From: Pseudomonas mosselii
GTDB taxonomy: Bacteria > Pseudomonadota > Gammaproteobacteria > Pseudomonadales > Pseudomonadaceae
Length of the DNA stretch: 64,000 nt
Direction of reading: 5' to 3'
NCBI RefSeq assembly: GCF_005796105.1
Contig: NZ_VAUO01000002.1
Span: 496,001-560,000, forward strand
In this document: positions 11,665 through 22,048 of the stretch, piece by piece
How positions within the stretch are numbered: position 1 is the first letter of the stretch
How the letters are laid out: each line of letters opens with the position of its first letter
Made by a program: the position numbers and the translations under genes
The notes under the pieces: generated by a model
What the model saw: only the letters and a program-made list of their open reading frames with translations
Told to the model about the DNA's origin: nothing
Database searches by the model: none

Positions 11665-13305
11665 TTAAAGCTTGAAGGTGCTGACCAAGTTGTTGAACGA
11701 TACCGCCAGGCGCGACAACTCCTGGCTAGACGCGCTGGTCTGGTGCGCACCGGCAGCGGTCTGCGTGGAAAGATCCTGGATATTGATCAGGTTGCGATCG
11801 ACCTCACGTGCGACGCTGGCCTGCTCTTCGGAAGCCGTCGCGATCAGCATGTTACGGTCGTTGATCTCGGCGATGTTCAGCGCAATGCGCTCAAGGGACT
11901 CACCGGTGGCCTGGGCAAGTTCCTGAGTGCTGTTAGCCAGGGTGCGGCTGTTGCCCATGGCCTTGACCGCTTCATCGGCGCGCGATTGCACACTGGCAAT
12001 CATCGCCTCGATTTCCCCGGTCGAGGCTTGGGTACGAGCTGCCAGGGCTCTTACCTCATCGGCCACCACGGCAAAACCACGGCCCTGCTCACCCGCACGT
12101 GCCGCTTCGATGGCGGCGTTGAGCGCCAGCAGGTTGGTCTGCTCGGCGATGCCTCGAATCACGTCTAGGACCTGGGCGATATCGCGCACGCTGCCCGCCA
12201 ATTCATCGACAATCACGGTCGACTGGCCAATCTCATCGTTCACGCTGGAGATCGCCTTGACCGCCTCTCGCGCCTGATCACGGCCATTGGCCGCTTCTTT
12301 GCTGGTATGGCGAGAGGCTTCGGAGGTCGAGGTGGCGTTGCGTGCCACTTCTTCCACAGCCGCAGTCATTTCGGTGACGGCCGTTGCCGCGAACTGGATC
12401 TCATCGTTCTGACGAGTCAACCCACGACTGCTTTCTTCGGTGACCGAATTGAGTTCTTCGGCAGCCGACGCCAGTTGGTCGGCGGCGCTGGCAATCTGCT
12501 GGATGGTGCTCTTGAGACCGTTTTGCATAGCCCCAAGCGCTGTCAGCAACTGGCCGGCTTCATCGGCGTGGCCGCGTTCGATGGATTTGGTCAGATCACC
12601 CCCGGCAATACGCTCGGCGTTGCGCACCGCCAACGCGATCGGCGTACTGATCGCCCGGCTGATGAACATACCCAGCAGCAGCGCTGCGACGAAGGCTACA
12701 CCGATACCGATATACAGATTGAGCTTGGCAGCGGCCTCGGTCGTACGAGCGTCCTCGGCACCTTCGCCGATCTGCCGGTTGTTAGATTGCACCATGATGT
12801 CCAACTCGCCCATGATGGTGCGGTAGGCTTCGTGCAGCTCACCGGACATCAACTGCTTGGCAGCGACCAAATCGCCACGCTCGATAGCGGCGATGGTACG
12901 GTCGATGATCGCCTGATAGAGCGGCCAGTCTTTTTCCATACGGTCGCCAGCGACCCGCTCGTCGTCAGCCAACGGGGTGGTGCGGTAAAGGGCGAAAGCG
13001 CGCTCACTGGCCTGGCGATTGTCTTTCAGCGAGGTGAGGATGGTGTTGCGTTCAGCAGCATCGGCGCCTGCGCTCGCGGCGGCGAGCAAGCGGTAGAGAT
13101 CTCGGCTTTGCGAAATGGCATTGCTACGAGCATCGGCGGTCTTGGCCACCGACACAAGGTTGTTAGCAAACACCGACTGCAAGCTCGACGACAACGAACT
13201 GATGCCTTGGCTACCCAGCATCCCGACGATCAATGTGATGAAAGCGCAAAGCGCGAACGCAAGGTACAACTTGGTCGAAAGCTTTGCATCGTAGAACCAA
13301 TTCAT
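11665..13305 (-). CDS. Methyl-accepting chemotaxis protein, 4-helix-bundle sensor
   Basis: 546-residue chemoreceptor: TM1 at about residues 12-31, a periplasmic helical domain of about 150 residues (4HB_MCP size), TM2 near residue 190-210, HAMP, and a long cytoplasmic coiled coil. The signalling tip [20 protein letters not shown] and [15 protein letters not shown] is intact. There is no C-terminal CheR/CheB pentapeptide; the protein ends [10 protein letters not shown], common in Pseudomonas receptors. The ligand is unknown. A sigma-28-like promoter (13366-13392) precedes it, as expected for a motility gene. Confidence 0.92.
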   Translation of the reverse strand: MNWFYDAKLSTKLYLAFALCAFITLIVGMLGSQGISSLSSSLQSVFANNLVSVAKTADARSNAISQSRDLYRLLAAASAGADAAERNTILTSLKDNRQASERAFALYRTTPLADDERVAGDRMEKDWPLYQAIIDRTIAAIERGDLVAAKQLMSGELHEAYRTIMGELDIMVQSNNRQIGEGAEDARTTEAAAKLNLYIGIGVAFVAALLLGMFISRAISTPIALAVRNAERIAGGDLTKSIERGHADEAGQLLTALGAMQNGLKSTIQQIASAADQLASAAEELNSVTEESSRGLTRQNDEIQFAATAVTEMTAAVEEVARNATSTSEASRHTSKEAANGRDQAREAVKAISSVNDEIGQSTVIVDELAGSVRDIAQVLDVIRGIAEQTNLLALNAAIEAARAGEQGRGFAVVADEVRALAARTQASTGEIEAMIASVQSRADEAVKAMGNSRTLANSTQELAQATGESLERIALNIAEINDRNMLIATASEEQASVAREVDRNLINIQDLSTQTAAGAHQTSASSQELSRLAVSFNNLVSTFKL

Positions 13306-13365
13306 AGACGGGCCTGCACCGAAAGAAGGAGTTGGCGCCCCACCGAACGAGTGTGCGCCTTCGCG

Positions 13366-13392
13366 TTATCGACTGAGGTAACGCGGCCTTAA
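13366..13392 (-). promoter_or_regulatory. Sigma-28 (FliA)-like promoter of the chemoreceptor gene
   Basis: On the minus strand, TTAA is separated by exactly 15 nt from GTCGATAA. This is one mismatch from the -10 consensus GCCGATAA and has the expected spacing. It lies about 60 nt upstream of the chemoreceptor start. Confidence 0.6.
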
Positions 13393-13441
13393 GGGCGCGG
13401 GGAAAATATTTCAGGGCAGCCATCCAACAGGGCAAGGAGCC

Positions 13442-13459
13442 CCGTACATGTCTGTACAG
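13442..13459. promoter_or_regulatory. Operator-like inverted repeat in the 350-bp gap before the chemoreceptor gene
   Basis: CCGTACATGTCTGTACAG: two 7-nt arms (CCGTACA/TGTACAG, one mismatch) around TGTC. It looks like a dimeric repressor (TetR/GntR class) operator, but no regulator gene is nearby. The rest of the gap 13306-13655 holds the sigma-28-like promoter, the guaA terminator and no convincing ORF. Confidence 0.35.
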
Positions 13460-13573
13460 GTACTTGATTCGTCATTGGCTGACGCGCTACCTGCAAGGTA
13501 CCAGCGGCACTTGGCATTGGTATGACGTGGTGACCGTACAGGGCGCTGCACGACACCCCAATGGTTTGCATGG

Positions 13574-13608
13574 CCCGAAAAGCCGAAAGCCCGCAATGAT
13601 GCGGGCTT
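13574..13608 (-). terminator. Rho-independent terminator of guaBA
   Basis: On the minus strand AAGCCCGC, a 6-nt loop and GCGGGCTT form an 8-bp stem followed by TTTCGGCTTTT. It lies about 50 nt after the guaA stop. Confidence 0.75.
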
Positions 13609-13655
13609 CCGGGGTGTTTCTTGCCACTCGCTGCCGGTCTATGCCGGACACGGGA

Positions 13656-15233
13656 TCATTCCCACTCGATAGTGGCAGGCGGCTTGCTCGATACGTCGTA
13701 GGTCACCCGCGAAATGCCTTCGATTTCGTTGATGATACGCCCGCTGACGGTCTCAAGCAGTTCGTACGGCAGGTGCGCCCAGCGTGCGGTCATGAAGTCT
13801 ACGGTCTCGACGGCGCGCAGTGCCACGACCCAGGCGTAGCGGCGGCCATCGCCGACGACACCCACGGACTTGACCGGCTGGAACACCACGAAGGCCTGGC
13901 TGGTCTTGTGGTACCAGTCGGCCTTGCGCAGCTCTTCGATGAAGATGTGGTCGGCACGACGCAGCAGGTCGGCGTATTCCTTCTTCACTTCACCCAGGAT
14001 ACGCACGCCCAGGCCCGGGCCTGGGAACGGGTGGCGATAGACCATGTCGTACGGCAGGCCCAGCTCCAGACCGATCTTGCGCACCTCGTCCTTGAACAGC
14101 TCACGCAGCGGCTCGACCAGCTTGAGGTTCATCTCCTCCGGCAGGCCACCGACGTTGTGGTGCGACTTGATCACGTGGGCCTTGCCGCTCTTGGCGCCAG
14201 CCGACTCAATCACGTCAGGGTAAATGGTGCCCTGGGCGAGGAACTGGATATTTTCCAGCTTGCTGGCCTCGGCATCGAAGACATCGATGAAGGTGCGACC
14301 GATGATCTTGCGCTTCTTCTCCGGGTCGGCTTCGCCGGCCAGGTTGTCGAGGAACTGCTTTTCAGCGTCGGCGCGGATCACCTTGACGCCCATGTTCTCC
14401 TTGAACATGGCCATCACCTGGTCGCCCTCGTGCAGGCGCAGCAGGCCGTTGTCGACGAATACGCAGGTCAATTGGTCGCCGATAGCGCGGTGCAGCAGCG
14501 CAGCGACCACCGAGCTGTCGACGCCGCCGGACAGGCCCAGCAGGACGTTGGCCGAACCCACTTGCTCGCGCACCTGGGCAATCGCGTCTTCGACGATGTT
14601 GGACGGCGTCCACAGCGCTTCGCAGCCACAGATGTCCTGGATGAAGCGCGACAGGATGCGACCGCCTTGCTTGGTGTGGGTCACTTCCGGGTGGAACTGC
14701 ACGCCGTAGTAGCCGCGCGCATCGTCGTACATCCCGGCAATCGGGCAGCTCGGAGTGCTGGCCAGCACGTTGAAGTTGCCCGGCATCTGGGTGACCTTGT
14801 CACCGTGGCTCATCCACACGTCCAGGCCCAGCACGCCGTCGTCGTCGACGTGGTCTTCGATGCCATCGAGCAGGCGGCTCTTGCCGACCACGTCGACACG
14901 CGCGTAACCGAACTCACGCAGCTCGGAACCTTCGACCTTGCCGCCCATCTGCTCGGCCATGGTCTGCATGCCGTAGCAGATGCCCAGGACCGGGACATTC
15001 AGGTCGAACACCGCCTGCGGCGCGCGCGGGCTGTTGGCTTCGTGGACCGACTCGGGACCACCGGCCAGGATGATGCCGCGTGGGTTGAAGGCGCGGATCG
15101 CTTCATCGTCCATGTCGAACGGGTGCAGTTCGCAGTACACGCCGATCTCGCGCACGCGGCGGGCGATCAGTTGGGTGTACTGGGAACCGAAATCGAGGAT
15201 CAGGATGCGGTGAGCGTGAATGTCGAGGGCCAT
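13656..15233 (-). CDS. guaA: GMP synthase (glutamine-hydrolysing)
   Basis: Aminates XMP to GMP with glutamine and ATP. 525 residues, full length. The N-terminal class I amidotransferase has nucleophile C86 in GICYGM. The ATP-pyrophosphatase domain has the P-loop LSGGVDSS, and the protein ends with the family-typical PATIEWE. It is the second gene of guaB-guaA, about 127 bp downstream of guaB, with a repeat/hairpin element in the gap. A long opposite-strand open frame here is a shadow. Confidence 0.97.
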   Translation of the reverse strand: MALDIHAHRILILDFGSQYTQLIARRVREIGVYCELHPFDMDDEAIRAFNPRGIILAGGPESVHEANSPRAPQAVFDLNVPVLGICYGMQTMAEQMGGKVEGSELREFGYARVDVVGKSRLLDGIEDHVDDDGVLGLDVWMSHGDKVTQMPGNFNVLASTPSCPIAGMYDDARGYYGVQFHPEVTHTKQGGRILSRFIQDICGCEALWTPSNIVEDAIAQVREQVGSANVLLGLSGGVDSSVVAALLHRAIGDQLTCVFVDNGLLRLHEGDQVMAMFKENMGVKVIRADAEKQFLDNLAGEADPEKKRKIIGRTFIDVFDAEASKLENIQFLAQGTIYPDVIESAGAKSGKAHVIKSHHNVGGLPEEMNLKLVEPLRELFKDEVRKIGLELGLPYDMVYRHPFPGPGLGVRILGEVKKEYADLLRRADHIFIEELRKADWYHKTSQAFVVFQPVKSVGVVGDGRRYAWVVALRAVETVDFMTARWAHLPYELLETVSGRIINEIEGISRVTYDVSSKPPATIEWE

Positions 15234-15250
15234 GACTCAATCTCTGATGC

Positions 15251-15350
15251 AGTTGCGAGCTTCGAGCCGCAAGCTGCAAGTTGATCGGGGGGAAACGCGG
15301 TAGCTGCTGCTGGGCAGCTACCGCTTGAAGCTAGAAGCTTGTAACTGACC
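15251..15350. repeat. Intergenic inverted repeat (copy 2) with a perfect inner hairpin
   Basis: In the guaB-guaA gap, outer arms of the GAGCTTCGAGCCGCAAGCTGCAAG type flank a perfect 11-bp hairpin: GCGGTAGCTGC, a 6-nt loop, then GCAGCTACCGC (15297-15324). It belongs to the same family as the elements near 2902, 16912 and 60084. There is no U-tract, so it is not a simple terminator. Confidence 0.6.
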
Positions 15351-15360
15351 GCTGGAGGCG

Positions 15361-16902
<1,542 letters not shown>

Positions 16903-16911
16903 TCAAGGGTC

Positions 16912-16994
16912 AAGTTACAAGCGGCAAGCGACAAGAATTCGCACACGCCTTGCGTGCCGCTTTTACGTGAAGCTTGCGGCTCAGGGCTTGCAGC
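16912..16994. repeat. Intergenic inverted repeat (copy 3), running into the end of the next gene
   Basis: CAAGTTACAAGCGGCAAGCG on the left and AAGCTTGCGGCTCAGGGCTT on the right form imperfect arms of the GCAAGC family. The right arm overlaps the last codons of the gene that ends at 16981, so the element apparently supplies that protein's C-terminus. Confidence 0.5.
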
Positions 16995-17535
16995 TGACCT
17001 GCACTACCGCCACCGGCTGATCGAGCCAGTCGGCGAAGCTGTCGAGAAAGGCCTGGGTGAACCCGGCCTCGCCCCAGTTGTTGAAGATGAACCCAAGGTT
17101 GGAAAAGGCACATGGCTGCAAGTAGAGAAAGCCATTGATGTCGTCTTCGAAGCCGCACAGCGGGCAGGTGAAGTTGTCGCTCACCGCCGGCATCCACTCC
17201 TCAAGGCTCTCGAACAGCGGCTCGCCCACCTCGCGCCGACACTCCGGGCAGCCGGCCTCCTCCAGAAAACCTGCGGTGGGGGTATAGATGCAGCGCTTGA
17301 GCATCACCTCCAGGCCGTTGACCGACTCGCCGAACGGCAGCTTCTCGGGGTGCAAGGCGATCTTGCGCGCGCCCTCGGCCAAGGCATGCCCCATGCGGTT
17401 GCCAGTGCGCCCGCAGGTGGTCAATTGCTCTTCGACGACCTTCTCACGCACCAGCCAGCGCAAGATCGCACGGGCACGGGCTTCGTGGACCGGCACGGTG
17501 GACAGTTTGGGGACGATGATGCTTTGCGTGTTCAT
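16981..17535 (-). CDS. Conserved hypothetical protein with zinc-ribbon-like Cys pairs
   Basis: 184 residues, soluble, no signal peptide. Two CxxC knuckles about 30 residues apart (CPECR and CPLCGFED) look like a zinc ribbon. The N-terminal half is helical and basic. Homologues are, as I recall, common in Pseudomonas next to guaB and are sometimes annotated as a sugar ABC transporter ATPase, which the sequence does not support: there is no Walker motif. Function unknown. Confidence 0.7.
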   Translation of the reverse strand: MNTQSIIVPKLSTVPVHEARARAILRWLVREKVVEEQLTTCGRTGNRMGHALAEGARKIALHPEKLPFGESVNGLEVMLKRCIYTPTAGFLEEAGCPECRREVGEPLFESLEEWMPAVSDNFTCPLCGFEDDINGFLYLQPCAFSNLGFIFNNWGEAGFTQAFLDSFADWLDQPVAVVQVSCKP

Positions 17536-17585
17536 GAACGGGACGGGCCTGCGAACTTCGGTAATCGGGCAATTCTACCGCCTGC

Positions 17586-18341
17586 TCAGCCGCTCAGATA
17601 GCGACCGATCAGCGCCAGCCCGCTGGCCAGCACCAACCAGGTGACCAGCCGCACGAAGGCCTCGCGCGATAGCTTGAGGGTCAGGCGTCGGCCAACCCAC
17701 AGACCCAGGCCCATCACCGGCAACAAGCATACCGCGAGCAGCAACAAGCGACTGTCGGCGTAGACCCCGGCGATCAGGAACAGCGACAAGCGCACGATCG
17801 TGCTGCAACTGATCAACGCGCTTTGGGTAGCGCGAACCTGCTCTTTGGCCTGCAAGCGTGCGCTCAGGTAGATGGCATACAAGAATCCGCCACTGCCGAA
17901 CAGCGCGCCAAACAGCCCGCCCAGCGTGCCCATCGGCACGGCCCACAGGCCGGACAGTTGCGCCGGGCGCACCTTCACCGCCAGGCCATAGATCGCGTAG
18001 GCGGTGACGAACAGGCCCATCAGCAACAGCAGCAGGTCGGACTTCAGGTGCAACAGAAACACCACGCCCAGTGTGCAGCCCACGGCCATGCACGGTAGCA
18101 GTCGCAGCAGTTCGCCACGCACCACATCGCGGCGCGAGGGCAGCAGGTTGCCGAACGCGGCGACGAAGTCCAGCAGCACCAGCAACGGAATGATCCGCGA
18201 CAACGGCATGAAGTGGATCAACACCGGGCCTGCGACCAACGCCGTGCCGAAGCCGGCGATGCCGAAGACGACGTAGGCGGCGCCAACGGCGAGCAGGATG
18301 AGCAACCAATCAACACCGGTAAAAGACAGTTGAGCGAGCAT
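17586..18341 (-). CDS. TauE/SafE-family membrane transporter
   Basis: 251-residue integral membrane protein with about eight hydrophobic segments. The N-terminal segment followed by FGIAGFGTALVAGP is the first family repeat; the second repeat is near GTLGGLFGALFGSGG. Relatives export sulfite, sulfoacetate or other small organic anions. It is divergent from a LysR regulator with a 97-bp gap, so it is probably controlled by it. Confidence 0.82.
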   Translation of the reverse strand: MLAQLSFTGVDWLLILLAVGAAYVVFGIAGFGTALVAGPVLIHFMPLSRIIPLLVLLDFVAAFGNLLPSRRDVVRGELLRLLPCMAVGCTLGVVFLLHLKSDLLLLLMGLFVTAYAIYGLAVKVRPAQLSGLWAVPMGTLGGLFGALFGSGGFLYAIYLSARLQAKEQVRATQSALISCSTIVRLSLFLIAGVYADSRLLLLAVCLLPVMGLGLWVGRRLTLKLSREAFVRLVTWLVLASGLALIGRYLSG

Positions 18342-18438
18342 CGACGCGATTCCAGGGAAGACCTGTAGAGGTTAGCCATCGACGAGCCATGCCGACTAAT
18401 ATGCCTTTGCGCCACAAGCTATCTCGAAAAGGCATGCC

Positions 18439-19320
18439 ATGACGTCAACCCGCCAATTGCGTTACTTCGTCGAAATCGCCGAGTGCGGCAGTTTCAGCGC
18501 CGCCGCCGAGCGGCTTTATATCGCCCAGTCGGCGCTGAGCCGGCAGATCAAGGAGCTGGAAACGCAGTTGGGCACGGCGTTGTTCGAGCGTACCGCCAGG
18601 CAACCTCGCCTCACGGCCGCAGGCCAAGCCTTCCTGGGCCGTGCTCGACGCCTGCTGACCGACCTGGACAAAGCCGAGCAACTGGTCCGGGAGGTCGGGC
18701 AGGGCCTACGCGGCAGCCTGCGCTTGAACCATTCCAGCACCGTCCCACTGACTGGCCGACTGCTCGAACGCCTGGGCGGCTACCTGTACGCCAACCCCGG
18801 CGTGGCGTTGGAAATTGCCCAGCAATCCTCTGAAGCGCAACTGCAAGATATCGCCGAAGGGCGCCTGGAGATCGGCCTGCTACGTTTGCCGGTGCTGCGC
18901 CAGCACGAGGGGGTGTCGCTGCATGAGCTGTTCACCGAGCCGCTGCTGCTGGCAGTGGCGGCAGATCATCGGTTGTCTTCGGCGCGAAGTGTGCGGCTGG
19001 AGCAACTGCGCGAAGAGCGCTTCATTTCCATTCCCCACCGTCAGCGTGGCGGGCTGAGTTACCTGTCGGCGTCGCTGTGCATGAATGCAGGGTTCTTTCC
19101 CCAGGCTGCGCAGGTGGTGTCGCGCAAGACCACCCAGTTGCAACTGATCCAAGCCGGGTTCGGGGTCGCGCTGCTGCCGCAGAGCATGCGCGAGATCGCT
19201 CCGGCGTCGGTGTGTTTCGTGCCGCTGGCCGAAGCCTGCGAAAGTACCGTAGCGCTGGCCTGCCGGCAGGATGCAGGGGAACTGGTGCGCCAGTTCGCGG
19301 CGTCCATGGGGGTTGAGTAG
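18439..19320 (+). CDS. LysR-family transcriptional regulator
   Basis: 293 residues: winged helix-turn-helix at residues about 5-62 (LRYFVEIAECGSFSAAAERL, then SALSRQIKELE), then a type 2 periplasmic-binding-like effector domain. Divergent from the TauE/SafE gene, the classical LysR arrangement, so that transporter is the likely target. The inducer is unknown. Confidence 0.88.
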   Translation: MTSTRQLRYFVEIAECGSFSAAAERLYIAQSALSRQIKELETQLGTALFERTARQPRLTAAGQAFLGRARRLLTDLDKAEQLVREVGQGLRGSLRLNHSSTVPLTGRLLERLGGYLYANPGVALEIAQQSSEAQLQDIAEGRLEIGLLRLPVLRQHEGVSLHELFTEPLLLAVAADHRLSSARSVRLEQLREERFISIPHRQRGGLSYLSASLCMNAGFFPQAAQVVSRKTTQLQLIQAGFGVALLPQSMREIAPASVCFVPLAEACESTVALACRQDAGELVRQFAASMGVE

Positions 19321-19434
19321 CCTTTCCGCAGACCCGCACACCCTGCCCGACCTCATCACGATTCGCCGATTCAGCATGCGGCGTTTGAGGACCAGGACAG
19401 ACAACCCACCAGCATGTCCTTTATGATGCCCGAC

Positions 19435-20814
19435 ATGATCAAAGACCCCTTCGAACGACTCGGCCTGGACCGCGAGGTCCTCACCGTCAGCCAGCTCAAC
19501 GGCCGCGCCCGAGTGCTGCTGGAGGACGTGTTCCGCAGCGTCTGGGTGGAAGGCGAGATTTCCAACCTCGCGCGCCCGGCCTCCGGCCACCTGTACTTCA
19601 CCCTCAAGGACAGCGGTGCGCAGATCCGCTGTGCGCTGTTCCGTCAGAACGCCGCACGGGTGCGCCAAGCCCTGCGCGACGGCCTGGCTGTGCGCGTGCG
19701 CGGCAAGGTCTCGCTGTTCGAAGGGCGTGGTGACTACCAGCTGATCCTCGACACCGTAGAGCCTGCCGGTGACGGCGCCCTGCGCCTGGCCTTCGAAGCG
19801 CTGAAGGAAAAACTCGGCGCCGAAGGCCTGTTCAGCACCGAACGCAAGCAGCCACTGCCCGCTCACCCACAGCGTATCGGCATCGTCACCTCGCCCACCG
19901 GCGCGGTGATCCGCGACATCATCAGTGTGTTTCGCCGCCGTGCACCGCAAGTCGAGCTGAACCTGATTCCCACTGCCGTGCAGGGCCGCGAGGCGATCAA
20001 GCAGATCGTCCACGCCCTGCACATGGCCGACCGGCAAGGCTTCGACGCGCTGATCCTGGCGCGTGGCGGTGGCTCCCTGGAAGACTTGTGGTGTTTCAAC
20101 GAAGAGGCCGTGGCACGTGCCGTGGCCGCCTGCGTGACGCCCATCGTCAGTGCGGTGGGCCATGAGACCGACGTGTCGATCAGCGACTTCGTCGCCGATG
20201 TGCGCGCACCCACGCCGTCCGCCGCCGCCGAACTGCTCGCACCCGACAGCAGCGGCCTGCAACTGCGCCTGGACGGTTTGCAGCGACGTCTGCTGCTACG
20301 CATGCAGAATCGCCTGGCCCACGACCGCCTGCGCCTGGATGGCCTGGCCCGGCGCCTGCGCCACCCTGGCGAGCGGTTGCGTCAGCAGGCGCAGCGCCTG
20401 GACGACCTGGACATGCGCCTGCGCCGCGCCTTCCAGTTCGCCATGCAGCAACGCCGCGAGCAGCTCGGCCGCCTCGACATGCGTCTGGCCGCTCAGCACC
20501 CGGGGCGTAACCTCACGCTGCTGCGCCAGCGTCTGGACAGCCTGAGCGAGCGCCTGCCACGGGCGATGCGCGAGGTCCTCAAGGACCGCCGCCAGCGCTT
20601 CCAGGCGCAATTGCAGACGCTTCAGGTGGTCAGCCCGCTGGCCACCCTGGCACGCGGCTACAGCATCCTGCTCGACGAACGCGGCCAGGCCGTGCGCAGC
20701 GCCGCGCAGACCCACAACGGCCAGCGCCTGACCGCCCGCCTCAACGAGGGCGAGCTGAAAGTGCGGGTCGAAGACAACCACCAGACCCCGGTCACCCTCT
20801 CGCTACTGGACTGA
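19435..20814 (+). CDS. xseA: Exodeoxyribonuclease VII large subunit
   Basis: Degrades single-stranded DNA to oligonucleotides together with XseB. From the ATG at 19435 (MIKDPFERLGL) it is 459 residues, the usual Pseudomonas length. An N-terminal OB fold contains WVEGEISNLARP. The catalytic core contains GIVTSPTGAVIRDI and the LARGGGSLEDLW and GHETDVSISDFVAD motifs, followed by a long helical region. An in-frame ATG at 19414 is possible; neither start has a strong ribosome site. The next gene starts 3 nt after its stop. Confidence 0.94.
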   Translation: MIKDPFERLGLDREVLTVSQLNGRARVLLEDVFRSVWVEGEISNLARPASGHLYFTLKDSGAQIRCALFRQNAARVRQALRDGLAVRVRGKVSLFEGRGDYQLILDTVEPAGDGALRLAFEALKEKLGAEGLFSTERKQPLPAHPQRIGIVTSPTGAVIRDIISVFRRRAPQVELNLIPTAVQGREAIKQIVHALHMADRQGFDALILARGGGSLEDLWCFNEEAVARAVAACVTPIVSAVGHETDVSISDFVADVRAPTPSAAAELLAPDSSGLQLRLDGLQRRLLLRMQNRLAHDRLRLDGLARRLRHPGERLRQQAQRLDDLDMRLRRAFQFAMQQRREQLGRLDMRLAAQHPGRNLTLLRQRLDSLSERLPRAMREVLKDRRQRFQAQLQTLQVVSPLATLARGYSILLDERGQAVRSAAQTHNGQRLTARLNEGELKVRVEDNHQTPVTLSLLD

Positions 20815-20817
20815 CAC

Positions 20818-21645
20818 ATGCCCCGCCTGCTCGCGCCCCTGCTCGCCCTCGCCCTGCTGCTGCCGATCACTGCCGCCCAGGCCAGCTACATCACCCGTGC
20901 CCTTAACAAACCCGTGCCCGGCGGCGTGGCGGTGATCGACCTGGGGCCCGCGGCCAGCGCCCCCAGTGCGCGGTTCGATGGCAAGCCGGTGCTGGTAGTG
21001 AAGGAGCAGGACACCTGGCTGGCAATCGTCGGTATCCCGCTCACCCAAAAACCCGGCAGCGCAGTGCTGAGCCAAGGTGGGCGCAACCTGCCCTTCAACG
21101 TGGGCAGCAAGAAATACCCCGAGCAGCACATCACCTTGAAGAACACCCGTCAGGTCAACCCCAACCCGGACGACCTCAAGCGCATCGACCGCGAACTGGC
21201 CGAGCAGATCAAGGCGTACCGCAGCTTCAGCCCGACCCTGCCGAGCAACCTGATCCTCGACAAGCCGGTCAATGGCCCACTGTCGAGCAAGTTCGGCGTG
21301 CGCCGCTTCTTCAACGGCGAAGAACGCAACCCCCACGCCGGCCTGGACTTCGCCGTGCCGGCCGGTACGCCGATCAAGACCCCAGCCAACGGTAAGGTGA
21401 TTCTGGTCGGCGACTACTTCTTCAATGGCCGCACGGTGTTCGTCGACCATGGGCAAGGCTTCATCAGCATGTTCTGCCACATGTCCAAGATCGATGTGAA
21501 GGTCGGCCAGGCGCTGCGCCGTGGCGAGGTAGTCGGGCGCGTCGGCTCGACCGGACGCGCGACCGGGCCGCACATGCACTGGAACGTCAGCCTCAACGAT
21601 GCTCGCGTGGACCCGGCAATCTTCATCGGCGCGTTCCAGCCCTGA
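20818..21645 (+). CDS. Secreted M23-family (LytM-type) peptidase
   Basis: 275 residues with a cleavable signal peptide (residues 1-22, ending AAQA). A beta-rich middle region precedes the C-terminal LytM domain. Zinc ligands are visible: H173 and D177 in PHAGLD, and H254 in HMH (H252-H254). It is therefore probably an active cell-wall endopeptidase rather than a degenerate activator. Three nt after xseA, so cotranscribed. Confidence 0.88.
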   Translation: MPRLLAPLLALALLLPITAAQASYITRALNKPVPGGVAVIDLGPAASAPSARFDGKPVLVVKEQDTWLAIVGIPLTQKPGSAVLSQGGRNLPFNVGSKKYPEQHITLKNTRQVNPNPDDLKRIDRELAEQIKAYRSFSPTLPSNLILDKPVNGPLSSKFGVRRFFNGEERNPHAGLDFAVPAGTPIKTPANGKVILVGDYFFNGRTVFVDHGQGFISMFCHMSKIDVKVGQALRRGEVVGRVGSTGRATGPHMHWNVSLNDARVDPAIFIGAFQP

Positions 21646-21894
21646 GCGCGCGCCGCCTGATTCGCGGCGCAGCACTTGTGGAGCGGGCTTGCCGGAATGC
21701 CAAACCACCGCGAAGCGGCGCAGCGCGTGACATCGCTTTCACCGGGTTGCGCCCACGCTAAATACCGCGCAAAGTTTTTAGCAAAAACCCAAAAGGTCAG
21801 ACATAAAATCTCGCCCCAAAGCAATTTTTAAGCATTCCTCTCAATTTTTTCGCAGTGCTTGCCATCCCCCACCCCACTGGTTAGGGTTGAGCAC
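21646..21894. other. Non-coding region upstream of the leu leader
   Basis: Holds a degenerate REP-like stretch (about 21657-21740, with GGAGCGGGCTTGCCGG) and an A/T-rich zone (21770-21860). A TAAAAT at 21804-21809 could be a -10 element, but no good -35 is at the right distance. No ORF is supported. Confidence 0.35.
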
Positions 21895-21972
21895 ATGAAA
21901 ACCTTCAGTACCCTCATTTTGCTCCGACAACATCGCAGCCTCTGCCTGGTCAGCGCCCGACTACCAGGCTGA
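21895..21972 (+). CDS. Leu-rich leader peptide upstream of leuA
   Basis: A 25-codon ORF beginning [14 protein letters not shown] and ending [11 protein letters not shown], with six Leu codons plus Ile and Val, ending 76 nt before leuA. Leu codon density and position are what a ribosome-mediated attenuator needs. The end of the ORF forms a short hairpin (CCTGGT/ACCAGG, 21945-21968). I see no canonical terminator with a T-run between it and leuA, so the control step may be antitermination by another route or translational. There is no strong Shine-Dalgarno. Confidence 0.6.
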   Translation: MKTFSTLILLRQHRSLCLVSARLPG

Positions 21973-22048
21973 ATCCCGCCGCCTCGCCCTTTCATCTCGT
22001 TATTGCCCGGCAGGCCCGATTTCGGCCGCACACAAAAGGATTGCTTCC

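Noticed and set aside
13464..15284. 606-codon + strand frame
   Set aside because: Antisense to guaA; composition is Val/His/Ala/Asp-rich as in shadow frames.
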